DNA from: Phytoseiulus persimilis
Lineage: Eukaryota; Arthropoda; Arachnida; Mesostigmata; Phytoseiidae
Reading direction: 5' to 3'
NCBI GenBank assembly: GCA_037576195.1
Contig: CM075102.1
Span: 6,572,001-6,636,000 of the forward strand
DNA length: 64,000 bases
Position 1 is the stretch's first letter. Each line of letters starts with the position of its first letter. Under the pieces are notes generated by a model. The model worked only from the letters and a program-made list of their open reading frames with translations, searched no databases and was not told the DNA's origin. A program made the position numbers and the translations under genes. Below are positions 10,495 to 22,319 of this stretch, one piece after another.

Positions 10495-13400
10495 ATGGGG
10501 GTGATTCCGGCACCAATCTGACCTTCACTTTTCGAGTGTGGACGGGTGATTCTGGGACTAATCCGACAATATTCTTCCGAGTCTGGAGGGTTGATTCCAG
10601 GACCAATCTGACCATACTTTTTCAAGTATGGAGGGGTGATTCCGAGACCAATCTGCCCATAACTGTCAAAGTCTGGAGGGATGATTCCGGGACCAATCTG
10701 ATCATACATTTACAAGTCTGGAAGGGTGATTCCGGGACCAATCTGACCATACTTTTTCAAGCCTGGAGGGGTGATTCCGAGACCGATCTGACCATCATCT
10801 TCCAAGTCTGGAAGGGTGATTCCGGGACCAATCTGACACTCACTTCCGAAGTCTGGAGGAATGATCCCAGGACCAATCTGACCACACTTTTTCAAGTCTG
10901 GAGGGGTGATCTGACACTTACTTCCGAAGTCTGGAGGAATGATTCCAGGAGCAATCTGACCATACTTTTTCAAGCCTGGAGGGATGCGTCCGAGACCGAT
11001 CTGACCATCATTTTCCAAGTCTGGAGGGGTGATTCCGGGACCAATCTGACACTTCCGGAGTCTGGAGGGATGATTCCAGGACCAATCTGACCATACTTTT
11101 TCAAGTCTGGAGGGGTGATTCCGAGACCAATCTGGCCATTACTTTCCAACCCTGGAGGGGTGATTCCGGGACCAATCTGGCTCTTACTTTCCAACCCTGG
11201 AGGGGTGATGCCGAGACCAATCTGGTCATTACTTTCCAACCCTGGAGGGGTGATTCCGGGACCAATCTGGCCATTACATTCCAACTCTGGAGAGGTGATT
11301 CCAGGACCAATCTGACCATACTTTTTCAAGTATGGAGGGGTGATTCCGAGACCAATCTGCCCATAACTGTCAAAGCCTGGAGGGGTGATTCCGGGACCAA
11401 TCTGAGCATTACTTCCCAACTCTGGAGGGGTGATTCCGGAACCGCTCTGAACATTACTTTTCAAGTCTGGAGGGGTGATTCCGGGACCAATCTGGGCATT
11501 ATTCCCCAACTCTGGAGGGGTGATTCCGGAACCGATCTGAGCATTACTTTCCAAGCCTGGAGGGGTGATTCCGGGACCAATCTGAGCATTACTTCCCAAC
11601 TCTGGAGGGGTGATTCCGGGACCAATCTGGCCATGACTTTCCAACCCTGGAGGGATGATTCCGAGACCAATCTGGCCATTACTTTCCAACCCTGGAGGGG
11701 TGATTCCGAGACCAATCTGGCCATTACTTTCCAACCCTGGACGGATGATTCCGAGACCAATCTGGCGATTACTTTCCAACTCTGGAGAGGTGATTCCGAG
11801 ACCAATCTGGCCATTACTTTCCAACTCTGGAGGGTTAATTCCGAGACCAATTTGGCCATTACTTTCCAACCCTGGAGAGGTGATTCCGAGACCAATCTGG
11901 CCATTACTTTCCAACTCTGGAGGGTTAATTCCGAGACCAATCTGGCCATTACTCTCCAACCCTGGAGGGATGATTCCGAGACCAATCTGGCCATTACTTT
12001 CCAACCCTTGAGGGGTGATTCCGGGACCAATCTGGCCATTACTTTCCAACTCTGGAAAGGTGATTCGAAGACCAATCTGGCCATTACTTTCCAACTCTGG
12101 AGGGGTGATTCCGAGACCAATCTGGCCATTACTTTCCAACTCTGGAGGGGTGATTCCGGGACCAATCTGGCCATCACTTTCCGACTCTGGAGGGGTGATT
12201 CCGAGACCAATCTGGCCATTACTTTCCAACTCTGGAGGGGTGATTCCGAGACCAATCTGGCCCTTACTTTCCAACCCTGGAGGGGTGATTCCGAGACCAA
12301 TCTGGCCATTACTTTCCAACCCTGGAGGGGTGATTCCGAGACCAATCTGGCCATTACTTTCCAACCCTGGAGGGGTGATTCCGGGATCAATCTGGCCAAT
12401 ACTTTCCAACCCTGGAGGGGTGATTCCGAGACCAATCTGGCGATTACTTTCCAACTCTGGAGAGGTGATTCCGAGACCAATCTGGCCATTACTTTCCAAC
12501 TCTGGAGGGGTGATTCCGAGACCAATCTGGCCATTACTTTCCAACCCTGGAGGGGTGATTCCGGGACCAATCTGGCTCTTACTTTCCAACCCTGGAGAGG
12601 TGATTCCGAGACCAATCTGGCCATTACTTTCCAACTCTGGAGGGTTAATTCCGAGACCAATCTGGCCATTACTCTCCAACCCTGGAGGGATGATTCCAAG
12701 ACCAATCTGGCCAATACTTTCCAACCCTGGAGGGGTGATTCCGAGATCAATCTGGCGATTACTTTCCAACTCTGGAGAGGTGATTCCGAGACCAATCTGG
12801 CCATTACTTTCCAACCCTGGAGGGGTGATTCCGGGACCAATCTGGCTCTTACTTTCCAACCCTGGAGGGGTGATGCCGAGACCAATCTGGTCATTACTTT
12901 CCAACCCTGGAGGGGTGATTCCGGGACCAATCTGGCCATTACATTCCAACTCTGGAGAGGTGATTCCAGGACCAATCTGACCATACTTTTTCAAGTATGG
13001 AGGGGTGATTCCGAGACCAATCTGCCCATAACTGTCAAAGCCTGGAGGGGTGATTCCGGGACCAATCTGAGCATTACTTCCCAACTCTGGAGGGGTGATT
13101 CCGGAACCGCTCTGAACATTACTTTTCAAGTCTGGAGGGGTGATTCCGGGACCAATCTGGGCATTATTCCCCAACTCTGGAGGGGTGATTCCGGAACCGA
13201 TCTGAGCATTACTTTCCAAGCCTGGAGGGGTGATTCCGGGACCAATCTGAGCATTACTTCCCAACTCTGGAGGGGTGATTCCGGGACCAATCTGGCCATG
13301 ACTTTCCAACCCTGGAGGGATGATTCCGAGACCAATCTGGCCATTTCTTTCCAACCCTGGAGGGGTGATTCCGAGACCAATCTGGCCATTACTTTCCAAC

Positions 13401-14520
13401 CCTGGACGGATGATTCCGAGACCAATCTGGCGATTACTTTCCAACTCTGGAGAGGTGATTCCGAGACCAATCTGGCCATTACTTTCCAACTCTGGAGGGT
13501 TAATTCCGAGACCAATTTGGCCATTACTTTCCAACCCTGGAGAGGTGATTCCGAGACCAATCTGGCCATTACTTTCCAACTCTGGAGGGTTAATTCCGAG
13601 ACCAATCTGGCCATTACTCTCCAACCCTGGAGGGATGATTCCGAGACCAATCTGGCCATTACTTTCCAACCCTGGAGGGGTGATTCCGGGACCAATCTGG
13701 CCATTACTTTCCAACTCTGGAAAGGTGATTCGAAGACCAATCTGGCCATTACTTTCCAACTCTGGAGGGGTGATTCCGAGACCAATCTGGCCATTACTTT
13801 CCAACTCTGGAGGGGTGATTCCGGGACCAATCTGGCCATCACTTTCCGACTCTGGAGGGGCGATTCCGAGACCAATCTGGCCATTACTTTCCAACTCTGG
13901 AGGGGTGATTCCGAGACCAATCTGGCCCTTACTTTCCAACCCTGGAGGGGTGATTCCGAGACCAATCTGGCCATTACTTTCCAACCCTGGAGGGGTGATT
14001 CCGAGACCAATCTGGCCATTACTTTCCAACCCTGGAGGGGTGATTCCGGGATCAATCTGGCCAATACTTTCCAACCCTGGAGGGGTGATTCCGAGACCAA
14101 TCTGGCGATTACTTTCCAACTCTGGAGAGGTGATTCCGAGACCAATCTGGCCATTACTTTCCAACTCTGGAGGGGTGATTCCGAGACCAATCTGGCCATT
14201 ACTTTCCAACTCTGGAGGGGTGATTCCGGGACCAATCTGGCCATTACTTTCCAACTCTGAAAGGCGATTCCGAGACCAATTTGGCCATTACTCTCCAACT
14301 CTGGAGGGGTGATTCCGGGACAAATATGGCCATAACCTTCCAATTCTGGAGGGGTGATTCCGAGACCAATCTGGCAATTACTTTCCAACTCTGGAGGGGT
14401 GATTCCGAGACCAATCTGGCCATTTCTTTCCAACTCTGGAGGGGTGATTCCAGGGCCAATCTGAGCATTTCTTCCCAACTCTGGAGGGGTGATTCCGAGA
14501 CCAATCTGACCATATTTTTC
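10495..14520 (-). repeat. 45-bp minisatellite, right (inverted) arm
   Basis: About 89 units of the same 45-bp repeat, reverse-complemented relative to the left arm. Typical units read CTGGAGGGGTGATTCCGAGA plus variable parts such as TTTCCAACCCTGG, TTTCCAACTCTGG or TTTTTCAAGTCTGG. Simultaneously open frames of more than 800 codons exist on both strands over the same bases, which argues against coding. The array runs out at about 14,520 in sequence (GTGAAGGGAGAGAGAAGTGC) that also flanks the short repeat remnants at about 22.49 and 35.1 kb. Confidence 0.93.
11301..14250 (-). repeat. 1,665-bp higher-order repeat in the minisatellite
   Basis: Sequence from 11,301 onward recurs from 12,966 with an offset of exactly 1,665 bp, which is 37 units of 45 bp. 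Diagnostic rare units (TTTTTCAAGTATGG, AACTGTCAAAGCCTGG, TTATTCCCCAACTCTGG) recur in the same order. Copy 1 spans 11,301-12,965. Copy 2 is partial and loses correspondence near 14,200-14,250. The offset stays in register over more than 1.2 kb, so the duplication is recent. Confidence 0.88.
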
Positions 14521-14775
14521 AAAATCAGAATGCTGACCCAGTGAAGGGAGAGAGAAGTGCCTCGATGGCAGGGAGCGCCGTCCAACCGCGGCGCGGCCGG
14601 CTGGTCAACTATATATCAATTCCACTCTTCGGGGTCGTGCGCAAATGCATTCCATTCCTATGGCTCTTCTCCCATTATCATTCTTTCTTTCCTCCGCACT
14701 CACAGCTCCTTTTGTGAATCATCGAGCGTTTCCTCCGTGAGTTGTAGTCCCAAGAAAGAAGCAAATGATATACAT
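14521..14775. other. Junction sequence with a fragment of the capping-block 3' flank
   Basis: About 14,521-14,565 matches the flank of the minisatellite remnants inside the tandem units. About 14,605-14,770 matches 16,905-17,063, the sequence downstream of the capping-like ORF, with a few substitutions. The fragment ends where LINE-R sequence begins, so this is a rearrangement breakpoint at the left edge of the tandem array. Confidence 0.75.
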
Positions 14776-15236
14776 ATCTCAAACGAGCCTTCCGAGTCCA
14801 TAAAAGCGCACGAAATCGTCACTTGTACGTGCTGTCGGACAGTGATGTGCCCTTCGTGGAGATCATGTGAAGAAGACTCTAGGCAGGAAACCCGCCAGCG
14901 TTTCCCGAAATCATCAAGGATTGGAAGCATAAGGTCGGGGCGATACGCACGGAGCTTGAAGGGGATCCGATCCTCGAACACCGCGGAATGTGGAGTGCCG
15001 CAATGTACCCAAGAAGGCACCTCTTCGCTAGATACCTCATACACGGGTTCCACAATCAACTGTGTAGAAGAGAGAATTGTCATGCGCTAAGTGATATGTG
15101 TTCATGTAAATACTGCGGTCAGAGCTGTCCACGATATCATGCTATAGTGTGTGAGATGAGACCCGGACTCGACAAACTGGGAGGTGCAGAGCACCATGTG
15201 TAACTAACACGCAATAAATCTGTTATTATTATTCGT
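14776..15236 (+). pseudogene. LINE-R 3' tail (first occurrence)
   Basis: This is the 3' end of the LINE that is more complete at 38,671-40,796. It encodes, out of continuous frame, HNQLCRRENCHALSDMCSCK and then a CCHC-type cluster C-K-Y-C-x7-H-x3-C. It ends with AATAAA and a short TTATTATTATT tract, typical of a microsatellite-like LINE tail. The 5' part of the element is absent because the array breakpoint lies at 14,776. Confidence 0.75.
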
Positions 15237-16527
15237 TCAGAATCAGAGATTTTGGGATTCGAACCCGTACCCGAGATTTTGCGCTAGAGATGCCCTCGAG
15301 AAAGCCTAGAGATTAACATGCATCCGAATTTCCAGATGCTACAGAACTACATCTACAGAGGCCTTGATGTTCCTTGCTGGAACCATTCCTTGGCCTCTGC
15401 TGGCCCTGGAGCGAACTGAAGTGTAGGAGCAAGCCACAATCCGCGATGCCCCCCAGACTCCAATGGGATTAGGTAGCTCGTCAAAATATTTGACAAGGAA
15501 GAGTGTTAAGTTTGTCACCTCAATTCCTTATCTCAGTGGCTATCGAGCCTTGCCAGCTATGCCAGTTGACGCCAGAGCCCGAGGGACGTGCACCGGTTCT
15601 GCAAACGTCTCCGAGCACGGTTGAGATTCGGAGATATCGTTGCGAATTCCTCCTCCGATGTCCGAATGATTACTCGACACGTTTGTTGATCCATGCTATG
15701 GAGTAACCAGCAGTACTCCATAACATGGATCAACCAAGGTATAACGCAATCGACGCCTGCCGTTCGAGTGGTTTCGATACCGTAACAGTTTCCAGCCTGA
15801 ATCAATCGCAAAAGTGTTTTCTACGTTGGGGAAGAGATGGTAACAGAGCAAACATCCTGAGATGTTATCAGGAAGGTCCTTCATAGACCGTTACCGCTCC
15901 TCGAACCGCGGAGATTCGTGATCGGATGAGAAATCGCGGTAGCTGCAAGGAAGGAAAGTCGCTGAATCAGTCGTATGCTCATCACAGTTCCAACAATCGT
16001 TGTTGCGGAATCTTCCAAGGTCTCCCCGGAGACCGTGGAGTTTTGGCAAGCCCCAGCGCACCGCTCTGGAGCTCAGAGTTCCTAGCGTTCCAGAAACGCT
16101 ACTAGAGTATTATTCCGGCCAGAGGATGGAGAGCCGAGACAGCATCTCTGTCCATCCGAAATGAACGAGCCAACGTTGCACGTCGGCTTCGTGAAGCGAA
16201 CATCACTGCGGCTCGGTCGACTGTTTGCTAACAGCCGACAACACACAAGTTGCAACCCGACCGTGAGCACACGGTGCGAGCGACACGCTTGCAAATCTCC
16301 AACCAAGTTCGCTCCGCGGAGTCCGGACAAGCGGCTGAGGCCAGTAGACCAACAACCTGGGTCTTTCCTCAAGGATCCCGAGCGGGTTTGGCAACAATCG
16401 TAGATCTGCTAGCGTAGGTCAACGTCAGCTCTGAACACGTTCGCGAGCGGAATAAGCTGTGGATCGCGTGGAGATGGAGTAGAATCGGTTCAGCCTTGAG
16501 AACACCTAAGGAGGAGTTCTCTGGCTC
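15237..16527. other. Unit spacer, copy 1: no recognised gene
   Basis: About 1.3 kb without a recognisable protein. It holds a conserved inverted repeat (15,685-15,734). Near 15,250-15,275 on the - strand a perfect Pol III B-box-like GGTTCGAATCC lies within a possible SINE or tRNA-derived remnant. The same spacer recurs at 28,127-29,418 and 40,797-42,086 with few changes. Confidence 0.6.
15685..15734. repeat. Hairpin-forming inverted repeat, copy 1
   Basis: Arms of 21 bp (GTTGATCCATGCTATGGAGTA and its complement, with one C/T difference) separated by the 8-nt loop ACCAGCAG. It is conserved in the three tandem units. The role is unknown. Confidence 0.9.
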
Positions 16528-17089
16528 CTCGTTACTGGTTCTGACATCTATCACATCGAGCGACGTCGTGGAAAAGAAAACATGAATCCCCTCTGCCCTG
16601 CTCTCTCGAATCATTGCCGACTCCTGTCGATTCTACTGACACTTCCACTTCCGTGTTCAGCTGAAATCTCTCCTCTTCGGGACCAGTAATCAGACATAGT
16701 CCGAAACAACAGCCCTATCCTTTACAATTATTCACCACTCGTTCTGCACAGTATGACTCCACGTTCTTCCCTCGCGAATCTCTCCTTTGGGGTGCCCTTC
16801 GCTCCTAAGTCTCCCCTCCGGCGTACAATGCCAAAATCTTCCGAACTTCCGTCCTCTTGCACTTCCAGATACAAGAGCCTTGGTTTTCTCCAATGGGTAT
16901 CAACTATATATCAATTCCACTCTTCGGGATCGTGCGCAAATGCATTCCATTCTTATGGCTCTTCTCCCATTATCATTCTTCCTTTCCTCCGCACCCACAG
17001 TTCCTTTTGTGGATCATCGAGCGTTTCCTCCGTGAGTTGTTCTCCCAAGAAAAAAGCAAATGATATCGAAAATATTTCGGCTACATGAA

Positions 17090-17095
17090 TTTATT
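17090..17095 (-). promoter_or_regulatory. AATAAA polyadenylation signal, capping-like ORF copy 1
   Basis: A canonical AATAAA on the - strand, 18 nt after the TGA stop. It is present in copies 1-3 (also 42,650-42,655 and 29,976-29,981) and changed to AATGAA in copy 4. Confidence 0.6.
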
Positions 17096-17112
17096 AACAC
17101 TGATGAAGGCAA

Positions 17113-18156
17113 TCAGAATAACTCTTGGAGGTCAGTGTAGTCGACAGGAGTGCGCTCACTTGAAAATTTCTGTTTTTTGAGAGCTCTACAGTTCCCGGTG
17201 CCGCTATCCTCTCCGGATCTTTTGGAACCGATGCTCTCAGTATTCATAACTGTTGTTGGCTCCGCTCGCCTCTCAGGAGGAGCTTCCTCGACTGCGGACG
17301 CCGACTTCTTCCTTGTTACTCCAACCTTCGAGCGTATGAAGCCTAGAAGGTCGTCTTTGGTCAGTTGGGACCCTGATGATTGGTCCGTAGACTGACAGCT
17401 GTGCCATTCGAGAAGACCGGGACAAACTCCGGGGGTGTAGGCTGTCCGTGTGGGCTGGAGTAATATCCCTAGGATATTGTGGGTAACCTGTGATCGGAAC
17501 TTGGCTGCGAGAAGCTTCTCGGTCATATCGAGGCCGAAGGTCTCCTTTTTCACTATCTCGAAAGGCTCGTCGACTACCTTGATCTGGCCGTCGAGAATGG
17601 CCTGACTCCGCGCACCGATGATTTCCTTGTCGATGCACAACTTCCTTATGTCGAAGCTCATGAGGCCGACCTTGTCGACCCGGAAATGAGCGATGTCCCG
17701 AACGAGAAAACGAGGGTGGACCTTGCCGTTTTCCCGGTCAAAAACCATTTCCCCGTCGAGCAGGGTGCAGAAGAGGTGCTTTCGAGGATCCTTCCGGTAT
17801 GGGAATTTCATATTCGCAACGGAAAAAGCATTGTTCCTCTCGTCGAGAAGATATATCTCACCGGCCTGGGCGATGAGCATTAGGAAACGAACTCCGTCCG
17901 ATTTCCAAGTGACTCCGTATTGCTCCTTGGTCACCGTTGGGAGGTTTTGCACTCCCAAACTTCTCGGCTTCGTTCCTGGGAAGCCGGCACCCTGATGTCC
18001 GGAGAGCTGGGCGGCCACCTTCCGCACCATGCACGACTCCTCTTCGTCCTCGATGAAGGTTACACCGGGAACTTGCTCCATGAGCTTTCTCGAGCTGTTA
18101 GGCGACTCGAAGCGGTTTGCCACCGTGACGCTGAGGGATTGCTGTGTTTGGAGCAT
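17113..18156 (-). CDS. mRNA-capping guanylyltransferase-like protein, copy 1
   Basis: 347 residues from the first ATG; the frame is open 25 codons further upstream but without an ATG. It matches the nucleotidyltransferase domain of metazoan mRNA-capping enzymes, which transfer GMP to RNA 5' ends. Visible are GAGFPGTKPRSL, motif I WKSDG (Lys85, the expected GMP-lysine), LLDERNNAF, FPYRKD and motif III LLDGEM (about 134-138). The later motifs are altered: the usual D-G-[LI]-[IV]-F-Q-P reads LGILLQP (229-235) and L-K-W-K-P reads LEWHS. The N-terminal RNA triphosphatase domain and most or all of the C-terminal OB fold are missing; a short C-terminal helix and basic tail remain (TKDDLLGFIRSK). It is intronless, with a poly(A) signal 18 nt downstream. 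Activity is doubtful. It may be a retrocopy or a captured gene. Confidence 0.8.
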   Translation of the reverse strand: MLQTQQSLSVTVANRFESPNSSRKLMEQVPGVTFIEDEEESCMVRKVAAQLSGHQGAGFPGTKPRSLGVQNLPTVTKEQYGVTWKSDGVRFLMLIAQAGEIYLLDERNNAFSVANMKFPYRKDPRKHLFCTLLDGEMVFDRENGKVHPRFLVRDIAHFRVDKVGLMSFDIRKLCIDKEIIGARSQAILDGQIKVVDEPFEIVKKETFGLDMTEKLLAAKFRSQVTHNILGILLQPTRTAYTPGVCPGLLEWHSCQSTDQSSGSQLTKDDLLGFIRSKVGVTRKKSASAVEEAPPERRAEPTTVMNTESIGSKRSGEDSGTGNCRALKKQKFSSERTPVDYTDLQELF

Positions 18157-18774
18157 AGCGATCTTCTTTGTGTGTTTGATGGCTCCGGAAGATGATTGAG
18201 AAACTGTTCGAATTCCGAACTCGAGCTCCAACGTGTAAGCTCACGCAGGCGAATGCGAAGAGTCCCAATAACTACGAGCGTTTTATCTGCTGGTTTCAAG
18301 TGGGCGGTACCTAGTTCGACCAATGGATGGGCCCCAAATTTTTGAGTTGGAATGCGTTTCAACCCCAGCTCTCACTGTCCCGCGGTTACAGACGCAGTTG
18401 CCTATCTGTTTTGAGGGCACACCCGCGACCTCCGGGGAGTGCGGTCAGGGTTGAGCTCTTGCTGTGACTCGCAACCACAACGGGGTTTGACTGGGCTTAT
18501 GCAGCCGCCAAAGTACCGGAGCTCTCTCGTTTGATTCTACGAGGCTGATGAGAAATAGAGATCGTCTTTGTTTGGAGAACTCCTTCACTCATGCTGATCG
18601 GACCGACTTTTTCAATCTATAGCATGATATTTCATGTGGTCCCGAGTCGATTTCGCGTCGGAAAGATTGATTGATTGATTGTTCATTGACCATCTTCATG
18701 CTGTATTTTCATTCCAAGTATAGCTGAAGACCCTTAATACGGGGCGATGACTCAGCTGGTCGACGGTGCGGTTA

Positions 18775-19188
18775 TTATTTTTTGTTTTCGGGCATATGGT
18801 CTTGGTCGTTTTTCCGTTCCCACTTCTCAAGTGATCTCTCGGTGTCAAATATCATTCTTTGTGTGCTCTCTTCGCGTAGTCCTAGTATTTTCTGCATTGT
18901 ACACTCGGCATCCGGGATTTCTTCGCATTCAAGAAGCACATGTTCCATAGTTTCGTCCTCCCTTCCGCACCGTTGGCAGGTCGCTTCGATGTCTATGTAT
19001 CTTGACCTGTATTTCCTAGTCTGTAGACATCCCGTTCTGGCATTCGCGAGCAGTTGACTGCCTCTACTGTTATCATATAGGTGTTCGATATTTGCTCGAA
19101 CTTTTTTGAAATTGCGATATCGGTCAAGCGTTCTCTTTTCCGTCATACCCAGGAGCTTGTCAGGCTCAATCCGTGGGGGTAAAATCAT
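18775..19188 (-). pseudogene. LINE ORF2 C-terminal fragment, only in unit 1
   Basis: About 137 residues containing LYDNSRGSQLLANARTGCLQ and C-x2-C-x8-H-x4-C (CQRCGREDETMEHVLLEC). This is the C-terminal tail of an arthropod LINE of the same broad group as LINE-C but diverged from it. It is 5'-truncated. Units 2 and 3 lack about 295 bp of it (their sequence jumps from the 3' end directly to the GCGATATCGGTC part), so those two share a deletion. Confidence 0.75.
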
Positions 19189-19283
19189 TTCTGAAGTATT
19201 GCTAACCCTTGAGGCCTCCCGGAAACATACAGCTGCGAACCATTCGAGTTTTTCGCTAGAGCAGAATCAGTATTGGAGCGATG

Positions 19284-20130
19284 TCATGGGTGGAGCGGCG
19301 ATGGAAGTTGATCGAGGTATCGCTGCAGCTGTTTGACGACGCTGCGGCGCAGGAATTCACAGATGGCTTCAACACGATCGGGGAGAGGGGATAATCCTTC
19401 AGCTGAGACCAGATGACCGAGGAACTTCGATTGAGGGACAGCGAATCTGCACTTGGCTATGTTGATGACATGGAAGAAGAGAGACCGCTGACGAAAGGGC
19501 AATTCCGGAAGAGGCCGTAAGACATCAGGCAGCTGAATAGTTGGTTGAGATGCATGAGGTGTTCTTGGTCGTTGCGAGGTATTACAAGGATATCACCGCG
19601 ATATACAAATGCGAAATCTAATCATTGGGTGACCAAGTCCATGAGGCGTTGAAACGTGTGGGCCGCGTTCCCGAGTCCGAACGGCGTCCGAAGGTATCCG
19701 TACAGCCCGGAGCGTGTCCAGATAGCAGTCTCGTGAATGTCCTCTTTTGCCACAGGGATTTGATGAGACGCTTTAGTCAGATCGATGGAGCTAAATACAC
19801 GGCAGTCATCGCGGTTCAAAGCGAAGTTCTCGAGATGAGGGACTGGATATCTGTCTGGCACAGTTATCGCGTTTAGAGCTCTGAAATATCCGACCGGTCG
19901 CCATAAGCCTGCAATCCTGGCGAGTTTTCGGAGGCCGGAGCCGGAGGAAGCAGGCACTGCTGCAACCCAAACACGGGTCGCAGTGTTGATATGCTCTCCA
20001 GCACCGGAATCGGGGTGGGGAGCGCCTTGAGAGAATCATCGGTCAACGTGCACTCATGGCTCGCAGAGGTGATGCTCGAGCATCGCAGTAGGCTCCGGGA
20101 TGTCAAGACAACTAAACGAGATCCCACCAC
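19284..20130 (-). pseudogene. Ty3/gypsy RT remnant, unit 1
   Basis: The - strand reads RALNAITVPDRYPVPHLENF, then FSSIDLTKASHQIPV (motif A), TPFGLGNAAHTFQRLMD (motif B region) and, after a stop, CRFAVPQSKFLGHLVSAEGL with a KQLQRYLDQL finish. These are the ordered blocks of gypsy reverse transcriptase. The Y-x-D-D catalytic box has become Y-R-G-D, losing one essential Asp, and stops interrupt the frame. Upstream, 19,960-20,130 is open but unrecognised. It sits directly upstream of the LINE fragment and the capping block. Confidence 0.8.
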
Positions 20131-21639
20131 CGGTGGTCACGCTGCATCGGTCCCATGCTCATATTGCCAACGACTCAATCAATTAATCGAATTCGAGTCA
20201 CTACAGAGACGAATACGAAGTCGATAGCATCATGGGAAATATTCCGGAACCTCTGCAACCGCTGTCTTAGACGTTTCGTACATGTAAGTTCGGACTGACT
20301 TCCCAAGATGTGCGCGGCTCGCAAAACGTTGAGGATGGAATGTGGTCAGATTTACCCGGAAACTGGAACCAGCGTGCTCAGATGTTAGCTTTCCCTCATT
20401 GATAGTTTTCCCTGGATATTTGTGCTGCGTAGCCCGAGCGCTGAGAATCTCCGGAAGCGGCTCGCAGGTCCGCAGCCGAAGCGCGAGGGACGCGCTATCA
20501 TTGGAGTGGACCTCACTTGTCGAGCCTCCGATTCGGATGTCGGGTAGGTATCCGGCGATTGGTGCGAGTCCCTCTTCCGATATAAAATTGTGACTGTGTT
20601 GGAGAGTGTGAAACACCGAAACATTCTGCGCTCGACAGTATTCCGCACGAACCAGAGCGAACGAGCGTCGTATTCGTGTCGATCGAGGTTTCGCAACCCT
20701 CTCGCCTTCCAGCCTATAGCAATTAAATGAAATGTCTCACGGGCGGATTTCTCCGAAACGGCTGATCCATTGTAACGTACTGTAAATTCACGCTTTAATG
20801 CCTGCGGGATCGAGCGAGGGATGCTCTCCATTATTGGAATAGAATGAAGACATCACTCGACCCTCAGATCGTAGTTTGTGTCAGACTGTACCCTTTAGTA
20901 ACTGCTCCTCCTTCGCATCTGTTGTCCGTAAGCTGGTCTGGGAAGTTATTCATGAACCAATTCGAATCGATCCTTAGGAGGTACTCCCGGTCGATAGCTC
21001 GGGCCAAAGACAACGTTTGCCAGGCGGAGCAAACATCATGAGGTGGAGCATTGAATGAGCACTTCCCTCGAAATTCTGCCCCAGACGAGCCTGGAGAACT
21101 TCCCACTGGCTGCGTCCGAGTCATGATGCCCGAGTGATGCTAATGACTCCTGTTTCCGTCTCAATCTGGGGTCTTTTTTCGAGTAAATCACTGGCGATCT
21201 CGCTTTGAGAACCCACACCCGAGTCAAGCTTTAGAATACTCCCGGCGGCTCCTCAGGTTCAGTCCTGCTATGAGGAAGTCTATCCGACGCCGGGCGGGCT
21301 GCTCCATTGTTCTTGGGCAATCTTGAGCTTCCAATATGCTGTAGTTGACGGTGATCTCGAAAACACCGGAACATTGCCTCAAGACGAAGTAAGAGGTGAG
21401 ATAGGATACGGTTGTGACACGATATCAGGGTTTATCAGAAGAGAATAAAATTAGCCAACGGGAAGGCCCTTGAAGAAGGGGTGGATACGATCGCCTGCCC
21501 TTTTCGAGGGAATGAGATTACCTCGATCGGTTTTCTGCGAATGACCGGCTCCCTTCCACTCGTCCCAACGCGACCGATCTCGATCGGATGAATACTGACT
21601 TTTCACGATGACTTCTTGGGGGACCTCGAAAAAATAAAT
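20131..21639. other. Unit-conserved region without recognised gene, copy 1
   Basis: Several - strand open stretches (the longest about 148 codons at 20,385-20,831) are conserved between the units but show no domain I recognise. By position, between a possible protease and the gypsy RT, they could be decayed gypsy pol sequence. The copies lie at 32,720-34,241 and 45,398-46,678, the last with an extra 64 bp near 45,780-45,843. Confidence 0.5.
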
Positions 21640-22060
21640 GGTAAATTTAAAACCATTCCTGACCCAAAATTTTCATTTTGCATTCGAATTCTGCATCCTT
21701 CACGATCACTCCTTGATTCCGAGAAAATTCCAAGAAACTGAGGAAGTTATGGCCAAACAAGATCGGGCTCGAAAATTTCCGACTGAAAAAAGCCACCCTG
21801 TATGTATAAACCGCTCCACCGGCCTGATAACATTTGATATATTGGGTGCTTGCGAAAGCTCGGTGCGCTCTCCTTCGATCGCTCATGGCTCCACAGTAGG
21901 TGCGCGAATGAATGGAATAGATCCGTCAAGAGCTGAAATTCGATTCGCGAAAAGCGCGGTCGTGGTATACTCGCCCAGACCTGGGGGCCCAGAGGGAACT
22001 GAGTACACAAGGTGAGGATGTTCCGGCATCTCGAAACTAACGAATTCTTGGGCATCACGC
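21640..22060 (-). pseudogene. Possible retroelement protease-region remnant, unit 1
   Basis: The - strand has an ILFGHNFLS-type stretch followed by QGVI. This faintly resembles the G-x-[DN]-F-L ... A-V-I-D end of gypsy aspartic proteases. The catalytic D-[ST]-G box is not convincing. It is interrupted by frameshifts that differ from those in unit 2 (34,242-34,763). Position upstream of the RT supports a pol origin, but the call is tentative. Confidence 0.3.
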
Positions 22061-22319
22061 GTTCGGACTCTTGAAACTACCTGAAAAACCAGGAATAAAT
22101 GGTGTTTCAAATTATGGGGTTTTTCGGATTCGAAATCTTGGAGCAGAGGTCGTCAAACTGTGTGTCGCGAAACACCAGGGGTGCCGAGTGTGTCGCGGGG
22201 TGCCCGGGGTGTCGCGAGGTTGTGGCTGATGCCAGGGGCAGAGAGGCTGTTGAGGCTGTCGAGGGGTGACAGCGATGTTCGAATGAGCCGTACGACGTCT
22301 TCTCCGTTCTAATCATACT

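Larger units (their letters stand above)
16528..18640 (-). repeat. Capping-like block, copy 1 (2,113 bp)
   Basis: The stretch from CTCGTTACTGG to the complement end CATGTGGT is shared with 51,596-53,708, also 2,113 bp, while the flanks on both sides differ completely. The block carries the capping-like ORF and its 5' and 3' flanks. I see no terminal inverted repeats or target duplications at its edges. It may be a transposed module or a piece of a larger element. Confidence 0.8.

Noticed and set aside
10970-14254. Apparent 1,094-residue repetitive protein (and an 875-residue one on the other strand)
   Set aside because: Both arise from a stop-poor 45-bp tandem repeat whose period is a multiple of three. 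Several frames on both strands are open over the same bases, and there is no start context or non-repetitive domain.
9000-14600. CRISPR array
   Set aside because: Units are contiguous 45-bp repeats with graded variation, not constant repeats separated by unique spacers, and the context is eukaryotic.
15240-15330. tRNA gene on the - strand (GGTTCGAATCC B-box-like sequence)
   Set aside because: Only three pairs form in the T stem and no acceptor, D or anticodon arms could be folded. At most it is a SINE or tRNA-derived remnant, repeated in all three units.
17113-18231. Longer (372-codon) form of the capping-like protein
   Set aside because: The upstream 25 codons begin at TTG, not ATG, just after an in-frame TGA. 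Eukaryotic initiation is more likely at the ATG at 18,156.
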